Part shown: piece after piece, positions 43,912 to 47,173 of the stretch | How the letters are laid out: each line of letters opens with the position of its first letter | Numbering within the stretch: the stretch's first letter is position 1 | The notes under the pieces: model-generated | The model's database searches: none | Seen by the model: the letters and a program-made list of their open reading frames with translations, nothing else | What the model was told of the DNA's origin: nothing | Source: Acanthamoeba lenticulata | Taxonomy: Eukaryota > Discosea > Longamoebia > Acanthamoebidae | Direction of reading: 5' to 3' | DNA: 47,173 nucleotides | NCBI GenBank assembly: GCA_002179805.1 | Contig: NAVB01000804.1 | Span: 1-47,173 of the forward strand | Position numbers and translations under genes: made by a program

Positions 43912-45148
43912 ATGGAAGCCTACAAGAAATTGAAGGCGCGCAAGAGTAAGCATACACACATTAAACCACCAAAAGAGAAGAAAAAGCCAGCCAAGTCCTA
44001 TGCCGCGAAGGCGCCCCAACAACCAGGTGGCGCCGCTTCGGCAGAGCAAGGGCCAAGGGACACAGAACGAGTCATCGATGAGGAAGGTGCACATTTCGTT
44101 GTCCTCTACCACATCGGTGATGAACTCAGCGCTTTACGGTTTGTGTCGCAGATGAAGGAATGCAGGAGCGCAAGATTTACAGCCGCAGAAAGATTTTGAG
44201 TAATGCCTACAGATACGAGCACGAGGAAGCGGCTGCCGCGGGCACCGGTGAAACAGAGAGGCACCGCGCGCCCTCCCTCAAAGAGCTGCTCGAAAATGCT
44301 GGTGCGTGCCGCTCCAGCCCTCCTTCACTATGACGTGATCCTCACCCTCAGGCTAGCGAGCAGAGACGCCTCGTCCCACTTCCAGTTCCGGGAAGAGCGC
44401 GAGTGGAACGAAATCGCCAAGGCGAGCCCTCATGCTACTAAGGTACACCATTCGTTCTTGAATGCAGTGACGCCGCGCCCAACCAGTCTGGCCTTCCCTG
44501 TCGAGTACAAGGCGCACACAAACCTCACATCTGCCGTCATGTGCCCAGCAGGCGGGACTTGACTTTGAGAAGCTAGGCCGCAGCCTAGCGACGCTACCGC
44601 TTGCCGTGCGGTTGCAGCTCGAAGACGACCTCTTCCCCGTACGACCGTTCTCATCTGTTCCTTTTCATCAGCTGCAAGCGCTCAAACTGCTTTCTCCTTC
44701 TTCTGCACACGCACATACACATACATGCACACAGAACCAGTCCAAGGCCAGCAGAGTTGATGAAGAGGAGTACGAGACCTCTTCCTCGGACGAAGAGAGC
44801 GAAGATGAGGACGTGGAAGAGAGGGAAGAAAGCCAACAAGGCCTGCCAACGACGGGCGCCGCGAGAGATTCGGCAGAAGTGAAGGCAGACAGCGGACGAC
44901 AGCAGCAACACCAACTCCCCCAGGAGCAGCAGGTCTCGCACACCAGCGCCACATCTGCCACAGCCCCGGAGACCACCGCGGACGACCTCCTGGAAGAGCT
45001 GCTCGGTATGGAGGAATCGGCAGACCTCGCCCCAGCAAGCAAGACAGGCCAGCATCAGGGCGCGGAGCGACAGCAAGCAGCCGACACCGAGCAGCAAGAG
45101 AGCAAAGCCGACGGAGATTTGGAAGCTTGGCTGGACTCGGTGATCTGA
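43912..45148 (+). CDS. Aven-family protein
   Basis: Aven is known in animals as an apoptosis inhibitor, ATM activator and RNA (G-quadruplex) binding protein. Exons: 43912 to about 44083 (Lys/Pro-rich head, MEAYKKLKARKSKHTHI), about 44150-44300 (RKIYSRRKILSNAYRYEHEE), about 44354-44440 (ASRDASSHFQFREEREWNEI), 44553-44639 (AGLDFEKLGRSLATLPLAVR, then LQLEDDLF) and 44735-45148. The family hallmarks are the FxFxxEkeW block, the L-LG-SL-LPL-RL block and the C-terminal DDLLEELLGMEE and LEAWLDSVI. The third exon must use the acceptor ending CAGGCTAG to avoid a stop. The long final exon is acidic, Gln/Ser-rich and probably disordered. Roles in amoebae are unstudied as far as I know. Confidence 0.82.
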
Positions 45149-45157
45149 GTGTGCCTA

Positions 45158-45163
45158 AATAAA
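45158..45163 (+). promoter_or_regulatory. Poly(A) signal of the Aven-family gene
   Basis: AATAAA 10 bp after the stop codon at 45148, indicating a very short 3' UTR. Confidence 0.6.
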
Positions 45164-45400
45164 GAAGAAAGAAACAATAAGGAAATAGAGGAATCTGGCG
45201 GCAAACGCGTTGCGTGCCAGACATTCCCAAGCTTGTTGGAGTCTTAAAAAGGTAGATAAAAAATAAAGGCGTGGAGCAATCAGAAAAGGGCGGCGTTTGG
45301 CATGGTAAGGGCTGGTCGGCAAGTTTGTCTTACTTAGTCCCCGGCTCGAAGACAAAGCACAGGCCCTAGACCTCTTCGTCTCAGAAACTTCACGGGCGCC

Positions 45401-47173
45401 ATGAAGTCGCTCACACTCGGGTACGTTGTTTAACGAGGGAAGGGTTAGTTGTAGTGTTTGTTCTTCTCCGTAGTTTGGATATGTATCCATAACATGTTAT
45501 ACCCGGGCAATCCAACCTAAGATACCCCTTGCTAGGGGGTGGAGTCATATGAAAAGTTAATCTTTGCCCTGCAACGCCACAGGTTTCTGTGCTTGCTGAT
45601 TATTGCCTCAGTTGCTGGTCAGCTCATCATCAACGAGCTTGATATCTCACAAAACGGTGCTGATTTCAACGAGTTCATCGAGCTCAAGAACGTTGGAGGT
45701 TCGACTGTGGACACCACCGGATGGTACCTTAGCATCTTTGGTTGGGACTCGATCAACGGAGTGATCGTCGAGCGGGATCGTCAGTTCCTCATTAGCTGGG
45801 ACCTGGTGGCCGATGGCTACTTCGTTATCTGTCTCTACCCTGGCAAGACACCTCTTTGCACTCAAGAAGTCAAGATAAACTACTTCTCCGGTTCTCTGAT
45901 CGAGAGCGACTGGATCCAGGACTCGAACGCCACTGCTGTTCTGTACAACAGCACCGGTTTCGTGATCGACATGGTTGGTTGGGATTCCTCCAACATGAAC
46001 AGTGCCTACTACCTCGGCGCCGGACCGGCTATCGGTGACAACCAGGATGAAGCCGCTTCCATCGGCCGCTTCCCGGACGCAACCAACACCGGAAGCAACA
46101 GCGCTGATTTCGGGCGCGGATGTCGCACCCCCGGTCGCGTCAACGTCGCCAACACAACCACGAGTACTTGCCAGGCTGAAGGAGACGGCGATCTCGTTAT
46201 CAACGAAGTTGACGTCACGGGTCCCTCTGGTGACGACAAGGAGTTCATTGAGCTGCGCAACCGCGCCAACATCAACTTCCAGTTAACCCCCCTCGTCACC
46301 AGCAACCTCTACCGCATCTTCATTCGCGATCATCTCAACGCCACCGTACGTACTATCGTCGTGACTACACCAACATACCCCTTCAACGCTCCCCTTCACG
46401 GCTACTACACCATCTGCTTGAACACGTCGGGCATGTGCTCTGGCATGGGGTCGCGGCCGTTCGGCCCCAGTGCCGGCCAAATCAATGTTGCCTCCAACTG
46501 GATCCCCAACCCTGGTGATAACGGAAGCCCCTTCTTCACCATTACCCTCACCAAGAGCGGCGGTACGTCTCCGCAGCGCGGGATGTCTACTGCGATAAGC
46601 TAACCATTACGGGGGCTGTCCACGACAGGTTCTGGAATTATTCAGGAGATTATGTATGGTATCACGACGGCTACTGGCTACCGCGGTGTGACCACGACCG
46701 ACTCTCCAATTGAGTCCCGCTTCGGTTTCTCGCGTTACCCGGACGCCAGAGACACTAGGGACATGACCGTCGATTGGACTTCCAGCTGCATCACGCCCAA
46801 CCAGCAGAACACCAGGACTAACATCAACTGTGACCCCTCCAACTCGCCCTCTCCTTCGCCCTCCAACTCGCCGACTCAGTCGCCTACTCAGTCGCCGACT
46901 CAATCGCCGACTCAATCGCCCACGCAGTCCCCCACTCCGTCGCCTACGCAGTCGCCCACGCAGTCTCCTACCCAGTCCCCGACCCAGTCCCCCACTCCGT
47001 CGCCCACGCAGTCGCCCACGCAGTCTCCTACCCAGTCCCCGACCCAGTCCCCGACCCAGTCACCCACTCCGTCGCCCTCGCAGTCGCCTACCCAATCGCC
47101 CACGCAGTCGCCTACCCAGTCACCCACACAGTCACCGACCCAGTCGCCCACGCAGTCGCCGACCCAGTCGCCC
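45401..47173 (+). CDS. Secreted protein with two lamin-tail domains and a Ser-Pro-Thr-Gln repeat stalk, 3' partial
   Basis: Exon 1 (45401-45420) and exon 2 (45583-46562) splice to give the signal peptide MKSLTLGFLCLLIIASVAG; reading exon 2 alone would hide it. Two extracellular LTD-like domains follow: LIINELDISQNGADFNEFIE with LKNVGGSTVDTTGWYL (45620-45730), and LVINEVDVTGPSGDDKEFIE with LRNRANINF (46190-46280), both with the LxINEVD...EFIEL...N signature. Each continues through YFVICLYPG or YYTICLN and ends near a Cys. Exon 3 (46629 on) reads SGIIQEIMYGITTATGYRGV, a third conserved strand set with FGFSRYPD, then from 46868 a perfect SPTQSPT repeat that runs off the window. Secreted LTD proteins occur in bacteria and some protists; function is unknown. 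The Ser/Thr-rich stalk is likely heavily glycosylated, fitting a surface or cyst-wall protein (inference). Confidence 0.82.
46868..47173 (+). repeat. 12-bp coding repeat (SPTQ/SPTP)
   Basis: About 25 in-frame copies of TCNCCNACNCAG, translating to Ser-Pro-Thr-Gln with occasional Ser-Pro-Thr-Pro. Third positions vary, so the protein repeat is under selection or expanded long ago, but larger blocks (for example around 46920-46990 and 46980-47050) are nearly identical, a sign of recent block duplication. Continues past the window. Confidence 0.9.

Noticed and set aside
45539..45582. Start of the LTD protein inside the 45539 frame
   Set aside because: That frame has no proper ATG start (it opens at GTG). 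A 20-bp upstream exon with ATG at 45401 splices in frame and makes a signal peptide.
46868..47173. Regular short repeats that could suggest a CRISPR or satellite array
   Set aside because: The unit is 12 bp with no spacers, keeps a reading frame and continues an exon encoding a secreted protein.

Overview
The window looks like nuclear DNA of a free-living amoebozoan, most likely Acanthamoeba. The reasons are high GC in coding DNA, many short spliceosomal introns (often GTACG or GTGCG donors and C/T-rich ends), no operons or Shine-Dalgarno sites, and families typical of amoebae (formin, RhoGEF, MAP3K-like kinase, EF-hand proteins). The organism is inferred from gene content, not matched to a database. 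Genes are closely packed, with only about 80-500 bp between most neighbours, and many are in head-to-head or tail-to-tail pairs.

Layout. 1-2914 (+): 3' part of a Cdc7/MAP3K-epsilon-like protein kinase joined to a PX domain. 3538-8996 (+): diaphanous-type formin. 9159-11941 (-): TatD-family metal-dependent hydrolase with a long unknown N-terminus, a Lys/Glu-rich insert and an RGG tail. 12152-14330 (-): RCC1-repeat protein. 14853-15841 (+): Met/Gly/Pro-rich hypothetical. 15926-17420 (-): F-box-like hypothetical. 17612-17914 (-): possible small membrane protein. 18082-19982 (+): SLC38/AAAP amino-acid transporter. 20137-20945 (-): caleosin. 21265-21907 (+): calmodulin/myosin-light-chain-like protein. 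22042-22960 (+): broken ankyrin-repeat gene. 23073-32685 (+): giant single-pass surface protein built from about 17 PPC-like repeats. 32870-36991 (-): DH-PH RhoGEF. 37367-38092 (-): kinetochore protein Spc24. 38235-39965 (+): cytochrome b5/b5-reductase fusion. 40043-41487 (-): mitochondrially targeted unknown protein. 41570-43811 (+): TcdA-type tRNA t6A dehydratase. 43912-45148 (+): Aven homologue. 45401 to beyond the window end (+): secreted lamin-tail-domain protein with a Ser-Pro-Thr-Gln repeat stalk.

How the genes relate. There is no metabolic operon. Several genes act in cytoskeleton and division: the kinase, the formin, the RhoGEF (a likely activator of the Rho GTPases that open formins) and Spc24. 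Three products bind or probably bind calcium or lipid surfaces: the caleosin, the CaM-like protein and the PX kinase. Two secreted or surface proteins, the PPC-repeat receptor and the LTD/SPTQ protein, are the least familiar items. The PPC-repeat receptor is the best candidate for something not yet described.

Limits. Exon borders were placed by eye from GT-AG sites and frame continuity. Where both sides read through a recognisable domain (caleosin, Spc24, transporter, CaM-like, LTD protein) they are firm. In the kinase tail, the TatD N-terminus, the RCC1 start and parts of the giant gene they are approximate. No tRNA, rRNA, CRISPR array or transposon was recognised.
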